Assembly: GCA_020061995.1 (NCBI GenBank)
Contig: JAGUXE010000262.1
Coordinates: 1-10,131, forward strand
Length of the DNA: 10,131 nucleotides
Origin: Ignavibacteriales bacterium
GTDB lineage: Bacteria > Bacteroidota > Ignavibacteria > Ignavibacteriales > Ignavibacteriaceae
Reading direction: 5' to 3'
Shown here in pieces: positions 1 through 6,019 of this stretch. The position numbers and the translations under genes are program-made. Under the pieces are notes generated by a model. It did no database searches and was not told the DNA's origin. It saw only the letters and a program-made list of their open reading frames with translations. Position 1 is the stretch's first letter; every line of letters begins with the position of its first letter.

Positions 1-2
1 AA

Positions 3-68
3 TGGTGTCTTGAGCATAAACACTGGCTTTTAAGTAAATGGGAAAGTACCCGGTTATTATATCAATAA
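3..68 (+). CDS. Possible C-terminal tail of an upstream gene (partial)
   Basis: The frame starting at base 3 is open from the window edge to a TAA at 66-68 and would encode 21 residues containing three tryptophans. It is the longest edge-open + strand frame here; the other two stop by base 33. It lies on the same strand as the downstream genes, so it may be the end of the preceding gene of the locus. It is too short to match to any family, and a chance open frame is quite possible. Confidence 0.25.
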   Translation, partial: WCLEHKHWLLSKWESTRLLYQ

Positions 69-144
69 GGATAAAAATATTTTGAGACTTCCTAATAATT
101 AGCAAGAAAATAAGTTGAAAATAACATGAAGATAAATAATTTTT

Positions 145-150
145 AAGGAG
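145..150 (+). promoter_or_regulatory. Shine-Dalgarno site for the wlbA-like gene
   Basis: AAGGAG lies six bases before the ATG at 157 and fixes that start. The AT-rich leader at 69-144 has several TTGA-like and TAATAA-like words. None has convincing -35/-10 spacing, so no promoter is called. Confidence 0.75.
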
Positions 151-156
151 AAATAG

Positions 157-1164
157 ATGATTAATCTTGGTCAAATTGGTATAGGTGAATGGGGAAAGAA
201 TCTTTTGAGAAATTTTGTAAATCTAAAAGATTGTTCAGTTAAAATTTGCTGCGATAAGAATAAGTCGGTATTAGAAAAGATTAAATTAAATTACAACGAT
301 AAAATAAAAGTAACCGATAATTTTGATGATTTATTAAAAGATCTTAAATTGGATGCGGTAGTCATTGCTACCCTTCCAGCAACCCATGCCTATTTTGCGA
401 TTAAAGCGCTTTCTAAAGGAAAACACGTCTTTGTGGAAAAACCTCTGGCTTTAAAATTAGAGGATGCAGAAGAGATGATTAGACAAGCTAAGAAAAACAA
501 AAGGATATTAATGGTAGGTCACCTCCTACTTTATCATCCCGCGGTAAAGAAACTTAAGAATTATATCAAGAGTGGGATTTTGGGAGATATACATTATATA
601 TATTCTACCAGGGTAAACTTAGGTCAGGTTCGGCAAGAAGAGAATGCTCTCTGGAGTCTAACTTCTCATGATATCTCTGTGGCTATACATTTATTAGAGA
701 AAATACCGCATCAGGTACTGGCAACAGGTAGACCCTATATCCGTAAACATATTCATGATGTGGTTTTTGTAACCCTTGATTTTAAAGATAACATTATTGT
801 TCATATCCATGCTAGTTGGCTTGATCCCCATAAGATTAGAAAGTTTACTATCGTGGGTTCTAAAAAAATGGCGGTATTTGATGATATGGAGAGTACAGAA
901 AAGATACGTATCTATGATAAGGGTTTCAACTGGCAGAAGAACTACGGAAACTACGAAACCTTTCTTACCTTGCGCGAAGGAGATATACATATACCTAAAA
1001 TAAATATGGTAGAACCTCTGAAATTAGAATGCCAGCATTTTATTGACTGTATACACAGAAACCAAGACCCTCTCACCGATGGCAATAATGGGCTGGAAGT
1101 TTTGAGGGTCTTGGATGTAGCACAAAAATCTTTAGAAGCAAATGGTAAGACAATCAAAATCTAA
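157..1164 (+). CDS. wlbA: Gfo/Idh/MocA sugar-nucleotide dehydrogenase, WlbA/WbpB type
   Basis: This is a probable NAD-dependent 3-dehydrogenase acting on UDP-GlcNAcA (UDP-N-acetylglucosaminuronic acid), which makes the 3-keto sugar that is then aminated. The 335-residue protein has the usual full length. An N-terminal Rossmann fold carries GIGEWG (8-13). The family EKP motif is at 94-96, with Lys95 the expected catalytic lysine. The GHLLLYHPA segment (121-129) and the N-L-G-x-x-R-x-E-E-N-A-L-W stretch (154-166) are typical of the WlbA subgroup. His171 in the following SHDIS is the second expected catalytic residue. The start is supported by a strong Shine-Dalgarno site. The 3' end overlaps the next gene, an N-acetyltransferase of the same pathway, by 23 bases, which supports the assignment. 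A related inositol-type or other sugar dehydrogenase is the alternative, but the neighbours make that less likely. Confidence 0.88.
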   Translation: MINLGQIGIGEWGKNLLRNFVNLKDCSVKICCDKNKSVLEKIKLNYNDKIKVTDNFDDLLKDLKLDAVVIATLPATHAYFAIKALSKGKHVFVEKPLALKLEDAEEMIRQAKKNKRILMVGHLLLYHPAVKKLKNYIKSGILGDIHYIYSTRVNLGQVRQEENALWSLTSHDISVAIHLLEKIPHQVLATGRPYIRKHIHDVVFVTLDFKDNIIVHIHASWLDPHKIRKFTIVGSKKMAVFDDMESTEKIRIYDKGFNWQKNYGNYETFLTLREGDIHIPKINMVEPLKLECQHFIDCIHRNQDPLTDGNNGLEVLRVLDVAQKSLEANGKTIKI

Positions 1165-1738
1165 AAAATTAGATTATTTTGTTCACGAATCATCCTATAT
1201 AGATGAAGGAGTAGATATCGGTAAGGGCACTCAAATCTGGCACTTCTGCCATATTCTAAAAGGCTCTAAGATCGGTCAGAATTGCAAGATCGGTCAGAAC
1301 GTGGTTATCGGTTCCGATGTAAAAATAGGTAATAATGTCAAGATTCAAAATAACGTTTCAGTATATAAAGGAGTCACTTTAGAAGACGATGTCTTCTGCG
1401 GACCTTCCTGTGTCTTTACTAATGTATTTAATCCCAGGAGCACTATACCGAGGATGGATGAAATTCGTCCTACATTGGTCAAAAGGGGCGCAACTTTAGG
1501 GGCTAATGCTACCATTGTCTGTGGTCATACTATTGGAAAATTTGCCTTCATCGGAGCGGGATCAGTAGTTACCAAAGATGTTCCTGATTATGCCTTGGTT
1601 TATGGCAATCCTGCCTGCATAAAAGGATGGATCTGCGAATGTGGGGAGAAGTTAAAATTTAATCGATTAAAAGCAAACTGTATAGGATGTTCAAAGAGCT
1701 ATATGAAAAGCAGGGAGGGTATAAAAAGAATTCAATAA
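1142..1738 (+). CDS. wlbB: Left-handed beta-helix N-acetyltransferase, WlbB/WbpD type
   Basis: This is a probable acetyl-CoA-dependent transferase that acetylates the 3-amino group of UDP-GlcNAc3NA, giving UDP-GlcNAc3NAcA. The 198-residue protein is built from hexapeptide repeats of the (I/V)-G-x-x-x-x kind from about residue 20 to 155, including [20 protein letters not shown]. It continues with the FTNVFNPR and GNPA motifs usual in WbpD/WlbB enzymes. After the helix come C-x-C and C-x2-C pairs (roughly 166-182), a small zinc-ribbon-like tail seen in many homologues outside the Pseudomonas type. The ATG at 1142 is the first possible start after an in-frame TAG at 1133-1135. It lies inside the end of the dehydrogenase gene and has no clear Shine-Dalgarno site, so translational coupling is likely. 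Confidence 0.88.
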   Translation: MVRQSKSKKLDYFVHESSYIDEGVDIGKGTQIWHFCHILKGSKIGQNCKIGQNVVIGSDVKIGNNVKIQNNVSVYKGVTLEDDVFCGPSCVFTNVFNPRSTIPRMDEIRPTLVKRGATLGANATIVCGHTIGKFAFIGAGSVVTKDVPDYALVYGNPACIKGWICECGEKLKFNRLKANCIGCSKSYMKSREGIKRIQ

Positions 1739-1741
1739 ATT

Positions 1742-1784
1742 ATTCGTGAGAATTAGTTACAAATTAGTGAAAATTAGCGATTAG
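1742..1784 (+). repeat. Short tandem array of degenerate 10-11-bp ATTAGTGAAA-like units
   Basis: Most of the gap between the acetyltransferase and the epimerase consists of four successive units: ATTCGTGAGA (1742), ATTAGTTACAA (1752), ATTAGTGAAA (1763) and ATTAGCGATTAG (1773). The last unit ends directly at the ATG at 1785. No Shine-Dalgarno site is seen here. It may be a minisatellite-like intergenic element; no function can be read from it. Confidence 0.6.
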
Positions 1785-2894
1785 ATGATAATATTAATTA
1801 ATATAGTCGGCGCACGACCACAGTTTATAAAACTAACTGCTATATGTAGAGCCATAGATAAGTTCAATAAGAACTGTGGCAAGAAATCTCGAATTCGTAA
1901 TATCATCCTGCACACCGGACAACACTACGATTATACAATGAGCGATATATTCTTTAATGAATTGAGTATTCCTAAAGTCCATTATAATCTCGCAGTTGGC
2001 TCAGCCAGCCACGCTAGGCAAACTGGTCTGATGCTGGAAAGAATCGAGAGGGTCTTGAAGAAAGAAAATCCCGATATAGCGCTTGTTTATGGCGATACCA
2101 ATTCTACCCTTGCTGGTGCCTTGGCAGCAGCCAAGTTAAATATTCCAGTAGCCCATATTGAGGCAGGCCTACGTAGCTATAACAAAAATATGCCTGAGGA
2201 GATAAACCGAATTCTGACCGACCACATCTCAACGTTCCTCTTCTGTCCCACACAGACAGCAGCAAATAACTTAGCCAATGAAGGCATAACAAAAGGGGTA
2301 TTCAAAGTTGGTGATGTGATGTTCGATGCCCTTTTATATTACTTACAGAGAGCTAAAAAAAGGTCGAATATTTTAAAAGCATTCCAACTTAAGCCCAAAC
2401 ATTTTTATCTTTCCACCATCCATAGACAAGAGAATACTGATAATCTAAAGCAACTTGAGTCTATACTGAGGATTTTAAATGAAGTGGCTAATCAAGGAAA
2501 TATTGTAGTTTTTCCTCTCCACCCCCGCACTAAAAAGGCAATAAACTTATTGAAGTTCAAATACAACCCTTTATACCTTAAGATGATAGGACCAGTTTCT
2601 TATCTGGATATGCTCCTCTTGGAGAAGAACGCCAGGGCGGTCCTGACTGACTCCGGAGGAGTTCAGAAAGAGGCATTCTTTCTTAAAGTTCCCTGTATAA
2701 CCTTGAGGAATGAGACTGAGTGGGTGGAGACCCTACAGGTCGGTGGAAATACCCTCACCGGGGTGGATAGTAAGAGTATAAACAGAGTACTCAAGGACCT
2801 GTCAACCAAGAAGGTTGGTTTCTGTAAGGTATTTGGAGATGGAAAGGCAGCGGAGAGAACAATCGACATACTTGCTTCGTTATTGGAAGGTTAG
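1785..2894 (+). CDS. wecB: Non-hydrolysing UDP-N-acetylglucosamine 2-epimerase (WecB/WbpI family)
   Basis: This enzyme inverts C2 of a UDP-HexNAc. In this context it most likely converts UDP-GlcNAc3NAcA to UDP-ManNAc3NAcA (the WbpI/WlbD step); UDP-GlcNAc to UDP-ManNAc is the alternative. The 369-residue length is standard, with two Rossmann-like (GT-B type) domains. Visible motifs are GARPQF (9-14), HTGQHYD (43-49), GDTNST (103-108), HIEAGLRS (124-131), PEEINR (137-142), HRQEN (213-217) and, near the C terminus, TDSGGVQKEA and RNETEW. The residues matching E. coli WecB Asp95, Glu117, Glu131 and His213 are all kept: Asp104, Glu126, Glu138 and His213. The gene is intact and follows the acetyltransferase by 46 bases. 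It has no obvious Shine-Dalgarno site, but the ATG at 1785 gives the expected N terminus. Confidence 0.93.
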   Translation: MIILINIVGARPQFIKLTAICRAIDKFNKNCGKKSRIRNIILHTGQHYDYTMSDIFFNELSIPKVHYNLAVGSASHARQTGLMLERIERVLKKENPDIALVYGDTNSTLAGALAAAKLNIPVAHIEAGLRSYNKNMPEEINRILTDHISTFLFCPTQTAANNLANEGITKGVFKVGDVMFDALLYYLQRAKKRSNILKAFQLKPKHFYLSTIHRQENTDNLKQLESILRILNEVANQGNIVVFPLHPRTKKAINLLKFKYNPLYLKMIGPVSYLDMLLLEKNARAVLTDSGGVQKEAFFLKVPCITLRNETEWVETLQVGGNTLTGVDSKSINRVLKDLSTKKVGFCKVFGDGKAAERTIDILASLLEG

Positions 2895-3012
2895 CGATCA
2901 CACTCGCTACCGCTATACACAAGAGGCATCCTCCAGTGCTGGAGTAATACCGCAGCCGGACCTCGGTAATTATACCACCCTAAAAATAATTTATATCTTG
3001 TGAAAGATTGCG
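2895..3012 (+). other. Intergenic gap with small hairpins separating two gene modules
   Basis: This is the widest gap between intact genes in the window. TAGCGA (2892-2897) and TCGCTA (2904-2909) form a 6-bp stem around a 6-base loop, and the arm overlaps the epimerase stop codon. CTCCAGTGCTGGAG (2931-2944) is a perfect 14-base palindrome. The 2895-2980 part looks richer in G and C than its surroundings, then the sequence turns AT-rich up to the next start. No T-run follows either hairpin, so an intrinsic terminator is not supported. A promoter for the second module could lie at 2978-3000, but no convincing -35/-10 pair is visible. Confidence 0.4.
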
Positions 3013-3915
3013 GTGAAAAGTTATAAGTATTTCTGGTACAGATTGTTATGGAATTATGCCGGCGTTCTTCCAAGAAGGTTTATGCCTGTTCATCTCGACC
3101 TTGAGTTAACCAGTCGCTGTAATCTTGCTTGTGTAATGTGCCCTCATTCAGAGAGCAAAAAGCCTTTTAATATCGGTGACATGTCTTTAGATTTGGCAAA
3201 AACCCTGATAAAAGAGGGCCCTAATAAAATCAAGTCCGTTAAATTTAATTGGCGAGGGGAGCCAACATTATATAGGTATCTGCCCGAAGTAATAGCTTAT
3301 GCAAAGAAAAATGGATACATTGAAACAATGATTAATACTAATCTTAACTGTTCTAAAAAAATTTTGGAGGAGACTGTTCAAGCAGGAATAGATAAAATCA
3401 TTATATCGATTGACAGTTTCAATAAGAAAATTTATTCCCAGACAAGAGTGGGAGGGAATCTTGAGTTAGTTTTAGAAAATTTAGAGTATTTAAGGAACCG
3501 GCGTAGATTTAAAAACTTTAAATTTGAGATAGTTGTTCAGGCCAGAAGACAAAAATTAAATGAAGCTGAGATTTTTCCAAAGTGGGTTTTAATAAGACCT
3601 GCGACAAAAAGAACTGAAGGTAGCGATTATCTTCTTGATAATCAAAAGTCTATTGGCAGAAAGAATTGCTTAATGCCGTTCAGGCGATTATTGATAAGCT
3701 GGGAAGGCAGAGCTTTTGGTTGCTGCGCAGATTGGTATGAGCTTAATAGTGTTGGGCAAGTTGGATATTCGAATGGCCAAACATTATCTGAAATCTGGAA
3801 TGGTAAACTCATTGATAAACTTCGCAAGGACTTAACGAATGGCAAGGCTTTTGAATATGAGCCATGTAAATCATGCTTTAGTAAGGAGGCTTATATATGG
3901 AAAAAGTCGGAATAA
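3013..3915 (+). CDS. Radical SAM protein with SPASM-like C-terminal cluster domain
   Basis: The 300-residue protein has the radical SAM 4Fe-4S signature C-x3-C-x2-C at Cys36, Cys40 and Cys43, preceded by LDLELTSR. The C-terminal part carries more cysteines (Cys219, Cys237, Cys238, Cys285, Cys288), in the pattern of a SPASM/twitch domain binding auxiliary iron-sulfur clusters. Such proteins occur in many surface-glycan and peptide-modification loci. The substrate here cannot be read from sequence; a tailoring step on a sugar, such as epimerisation, dehydration or oxidation, is plausible from context only. A TGA at 3001-3003 limits extension upstream, so the GTG at 3013 is the best start, with a weak GAAAG before it. 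An internal ATG (Met24) would still keep the cluster motif. The 3' end overlaps the next gene by 19 bases. No precursor peptide is seen next to it. Confidence 0.85.
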   Translation: MKSYKYFWYRLLWNYAGVLPRRFMPVHLDLELTSRCNLACVMCPHSESKKPFNIGDMSLDLAKTLIKEGPNKIKSVKFNWRGEPTLYRYLPEVIAYAKKNGYIETMINTNLNCSKKILEETVQAGIDKIIISIDSFNKKIYSQTRVGGNLELVLENLEYLRNRRRFKNFKFEIVVQARRQKLNEAEIFPKWVLIRPATKRTEGSDYLLDNQKSIGRKNCLMPFRRLLISWEGRAFGCCADWYELNSVGQVGYSNGQTLSEIWNGKLIDKLRKDLTNGKAFEYEPCKSCFSKEAYIWKKSE

Positions 3916-5285
3916 TCCTTAGCGCAAGAACCGATTCGGAACGATTACCAAATAAAATTTTACTTCCCTTAAAGGGGGAATTAACCTGTTTTGAATTTCA
4001 ACTGCTTAATTTAAAAAAATCACGCTATCCGGTTGTAGTCGCAGTGCCTTATAAAGATTCTAAAAAGAATATTCTTGAACAAATCTGCAAAAAACATAAT
4101 ATCCCATTTTACTCCAATCCCGATATAGACGAAGAAGACGTGTTGGGCAGATTTGTGGCTTGCGCCAAACATTTTGGATTTGACCACGTAGGAAGAATAA
4201 CCCATGATGATATATTTTTTGATCATGAATTATTTGAAGCGATGGTAGAATGGCATCTTAAAAATAATGCCGACCATACCAATTGCCCTCAAGCTCCTCG
4301 CGGAATCGATAGCGAAGTGATTAGAGTAAACGCTTTAGAGATAGCCGAGAGCCACACTCGTCATCTGAAACACAGAGAGCACATTACTTATTATGTAAAA
4401 AGACCGCCTTTTAAATTTATTGAGATGCCCCTCGATTTTAGAGTGGCTTTGGATTATATGGAAGATTATGAAGTCATAAAGAAAGTAGCAGAATCGCTTG
4501 GCGATGAATGCTTGGCTGATGAATTAAGAAAGATTTTCTTAAAAAATCCCCAATTAATCCATGCTAATCGTTTACCCAGGGTATCAGTTTCTATCTGCTG
4601 TAAGGACTACGGTAGGTTTCTGGAGAAAGCCATAGGAAGTGCTTTAAATCAAAGCTTGCAGGATATAGAACTTGTTTTATTGGATGATGGCTCGAAGGAT
4701 AATACCTGGGAGATTATGTGTAAATATGATAAAGTAAAAAAATTCAGAAATGAGCAATCTGTTGGTTTGATAAAAGCTTCCCAATACATTTCCAGTTTTT
4801 GCAGAGGAGAATATATTATGCGCTTAGATGCCGATGATTGGCTGGAACCAAATGCGCTGGAAATCATGGCAAATTGGCTGGATAGGAATAGAGCTTACAA
4901 TGCTGTTTTTTCAGATTTTAAAATCTTTTGGGAGAACTCTAATACATATCAATTAGTAAAAGCAGACAGCCTTAAGATGCCTCACCCTGCTTGTGCGCTT
5001 ATTAGACGCCATGCTTGGAATGATATTAAAGTCAACGAAGGTCTTACCTGTAGAGACGGCTGGGATTTTTGGATAAAATTCAGACAAAGATTTTTAGTTG
5101 GTTATATACCCGAGCCATTATGGAACTATCGTAAGCATGGCGATAGCTTATCACAGAAGAAAGAGAGTTTAGATATCGAAGCCGATATTTGTATTAATAG
5201 CTTAAAGGACATCCTTGAAAAAAGAGAAAAAGAGTTTAATTCTAACGATGATAAAAGAGAGGGTTTAACAAATGAAGAAAATTAA
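3897..5285 (+). CDS. Fusion of SpsF-type cytidylyltransferase and family 2 glycosyltransferase
   Basis: This 462-residue protein has two domains. Residues 1 to about 225 resemble the SpsF/NeuA/KdsB-like nucleotidyltransferases: SARTDSERLPNK (9-20) is the nucleotide-binding loop, EEDVLGRF lies at 79-86, and RITHDD (100-105) stands where SpsF proteins have R-I-T-G-D-C. Residues 229 to about 420 are a GT-A family 2 glycosyltransferase with VSVSICCKDYG, DDGS (263-266) and the metal/nucleotide-binding DADD (311-314). The tail after about 440 is charged and probably disordered. The first domain may activate an acidic sugar as a CMP ester, and the second transfers some activated sugar. Whether both use the same sugar is unknown. 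The gene starts inside the radical SAM gene, with AAGGAGG about 8 bases before its ATG. It overlaps the synthase gene by 14 bases. Confidence 0.87.
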   Translation: MEKVGIILSARTDSERLPNKILLPLKGELTCFEFQLLNLKKSRYPVVVAVPYKDSKKNILEQICKKHNIPFYSNPDIDEEDVLGRFVACAKHFGFDHVGRITHDDIFFDHELFEAMVEWHLKNNADHTNCPQAPRGIDSEVIRVNALEIAESHTRHLKHREHITYYVKRPPFKFIEMPLDFRVALDYMEDYEVIKKVAESLGDECLADELRKIFLKNPQLIHANRLPRVSVSICCKDYGRFLEKAIGSALNQSLQDIELVLLDDGSKDNTWEIMCKYDKVKKFRNEQSVGLIKASQYISSFCRGEYIMRLDADDWLEPNALEIMANWLDRNRAYNAVFSDFKIFWENSNTYQLVKADSLKMPHPACALIRRHAWNDIKVNEGLTCRDGWDFWIKFRQRFLVGYIPEPLWNYRKHGDSLSQKKESLDIEADICINSLKDILEKREKEFNSNDDKREGLTNEEN

Positions 5286-6000
5286 GATCTGGGCTGGCAG
5301 TTGTATGATAGAAAATAAAAAACAGGCATTGGAGACAGCAAACTTTGTGAAAGATATGGGTTGCCAAGTTTATCGTTCTAAGGTTTGGGGTGGTGGTACT
5401 AAGCCACCCCGTTTCTGGGGTTTAGGAGTAGAGGGCTTGGAGATTATGCAGGAAATTTCTCAAAAGATCATGCCCGTAGCCATTGAAGTACAAAGTAAAG
5501 AGCATTTAATTCAAGCCAAAGACTATAAAATAGACTACATCTGGATTGCAGCGCGTGCCATGCAAAATTATAACTTATTAAGTTCTGAAGAATTATCCAA
5601 ATTTAATACCATAGTGTTAAAAAGAGGATTAGGCAGTACTTTAGATGAATGGGAAGGGGCGGCCTTGTATTTAAGAGATAAGGGAGTAAAGAACATAATT
5701 TTTTGCGAACGTGGAACCGTCCATTTTGACCGTCATCCGGAAATACGCTGGCGTCCCGACATTTTATCCTTAGTTCAAGCAAAAGAAAGAGGCTATGAAG
5801 TAATGTTTGATTGCTCGCATTCAGTGGGGAAAAGTGAATATGTAATTCCCATGGCTTTGTCTGCTGTTGCCGCTGGGGCTGATTATTTGATGGTTGAGGT
5901 CCATGAAGGAGAAAGTTTAAGTGATAAGAGGCAAACTTTGAACTTTTTACAATTTGAAGAACTTGTAAAAAAAGTAAGAAATTTGGAAAAAGTTTTATAA
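5272..6000 (+). CDS. DAHP/Kdo-8-phosphate synthase family protein, divergent short form
   Basis: This is a probable PEP-dependent aldolase making a 3-deoxy-ulosonic acid (or its phosphate) from PEP and an aldose. The 242-residue TIM-barrel protein has the metal-ligand set of the class: Cys11 in AGSC, His183 in CSH, Glu209 in EVH and Asp218 in SDKRQTL. PEP-site motifs are also kept: AARAMQN (93-99), LKRG (116-119) and CERG (145-148). The segment that binds the phosphorylated acceptor in DAHP synthases (K-P-R-T-S-P) or Kdo8P synthases (K-A-N-R-S-S) instead reads KPPRFWGLG (44-52). The loop between Glu209 and Asp218 is two residues shorter than in Thermotoga DAHP synthase. I infer a non-standard aldose acceptor. 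It is too short for, and lacks, an ACT or chorismate-mutase regulatory domain. It lies between a cytidylyltransferase fusion and a GT30 relative, so aromatic biosynthesis is unlikely to be its role. Confidence 0.85.
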   Translation: MKKIKIWAGSCMIENKKQALETANFVKDMGCQVYRSKVWGGGTKPPRFWGLGVEGLEIMQEISQKIMPVAIEVQSKEHLIQAKDYKIDYIWIAARAMQNYNLLSSEELSKFNTIVLKRGLGSTLDEWEGAALYLRDKGVKNIIFCERGTVHFDRHPEIRWRPDILSLVQAKERGYEVMFDCSHSVGKSEYVIPMALSAVAAGADYLMVEVHEGESLSDKRQTLNFLQFEELVKKVRNLEKVL

Positions 6001-6019
6001 TTTTGAGTATGTATGCTTT

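Noticed and set aside
82..140. TTGAGA (82) and TTGAAA (115) as -35 boxes for a promoter before wlbA
   Set aside because: No good -10 hexamer occurs at 16-18 bases from either, and such words are expected by chance in this AT-rich leader.
694..990. Minus-strand open frame of 98 codons inside the wlbA-like gene
   Set aside because: It lies wholly opposite a clearly real gene with conserved motifs, and its product shows no recognisable feature.
2931..2944. CTCCAGTGCTGGAG as an intrinsic terminator
   Set aside because: The stem is short with a tiny loop, and no T-run follows on the + strand.
2815..3003. An open + frame spanning the end of the epimerase gene and the following gap
   Set aside because: Most of it is the shifted reading of the epimerase gene; the remainder has low-complexity content, no family motif and no ribosome site.
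5272..6000. Assignment as a housekeeping DAHP synthase for aromatic amino acids
   Set aside because: The KPRTSP acceptor motif is missing, no regulatory domain is present, and the neighbours are all glycan genes.
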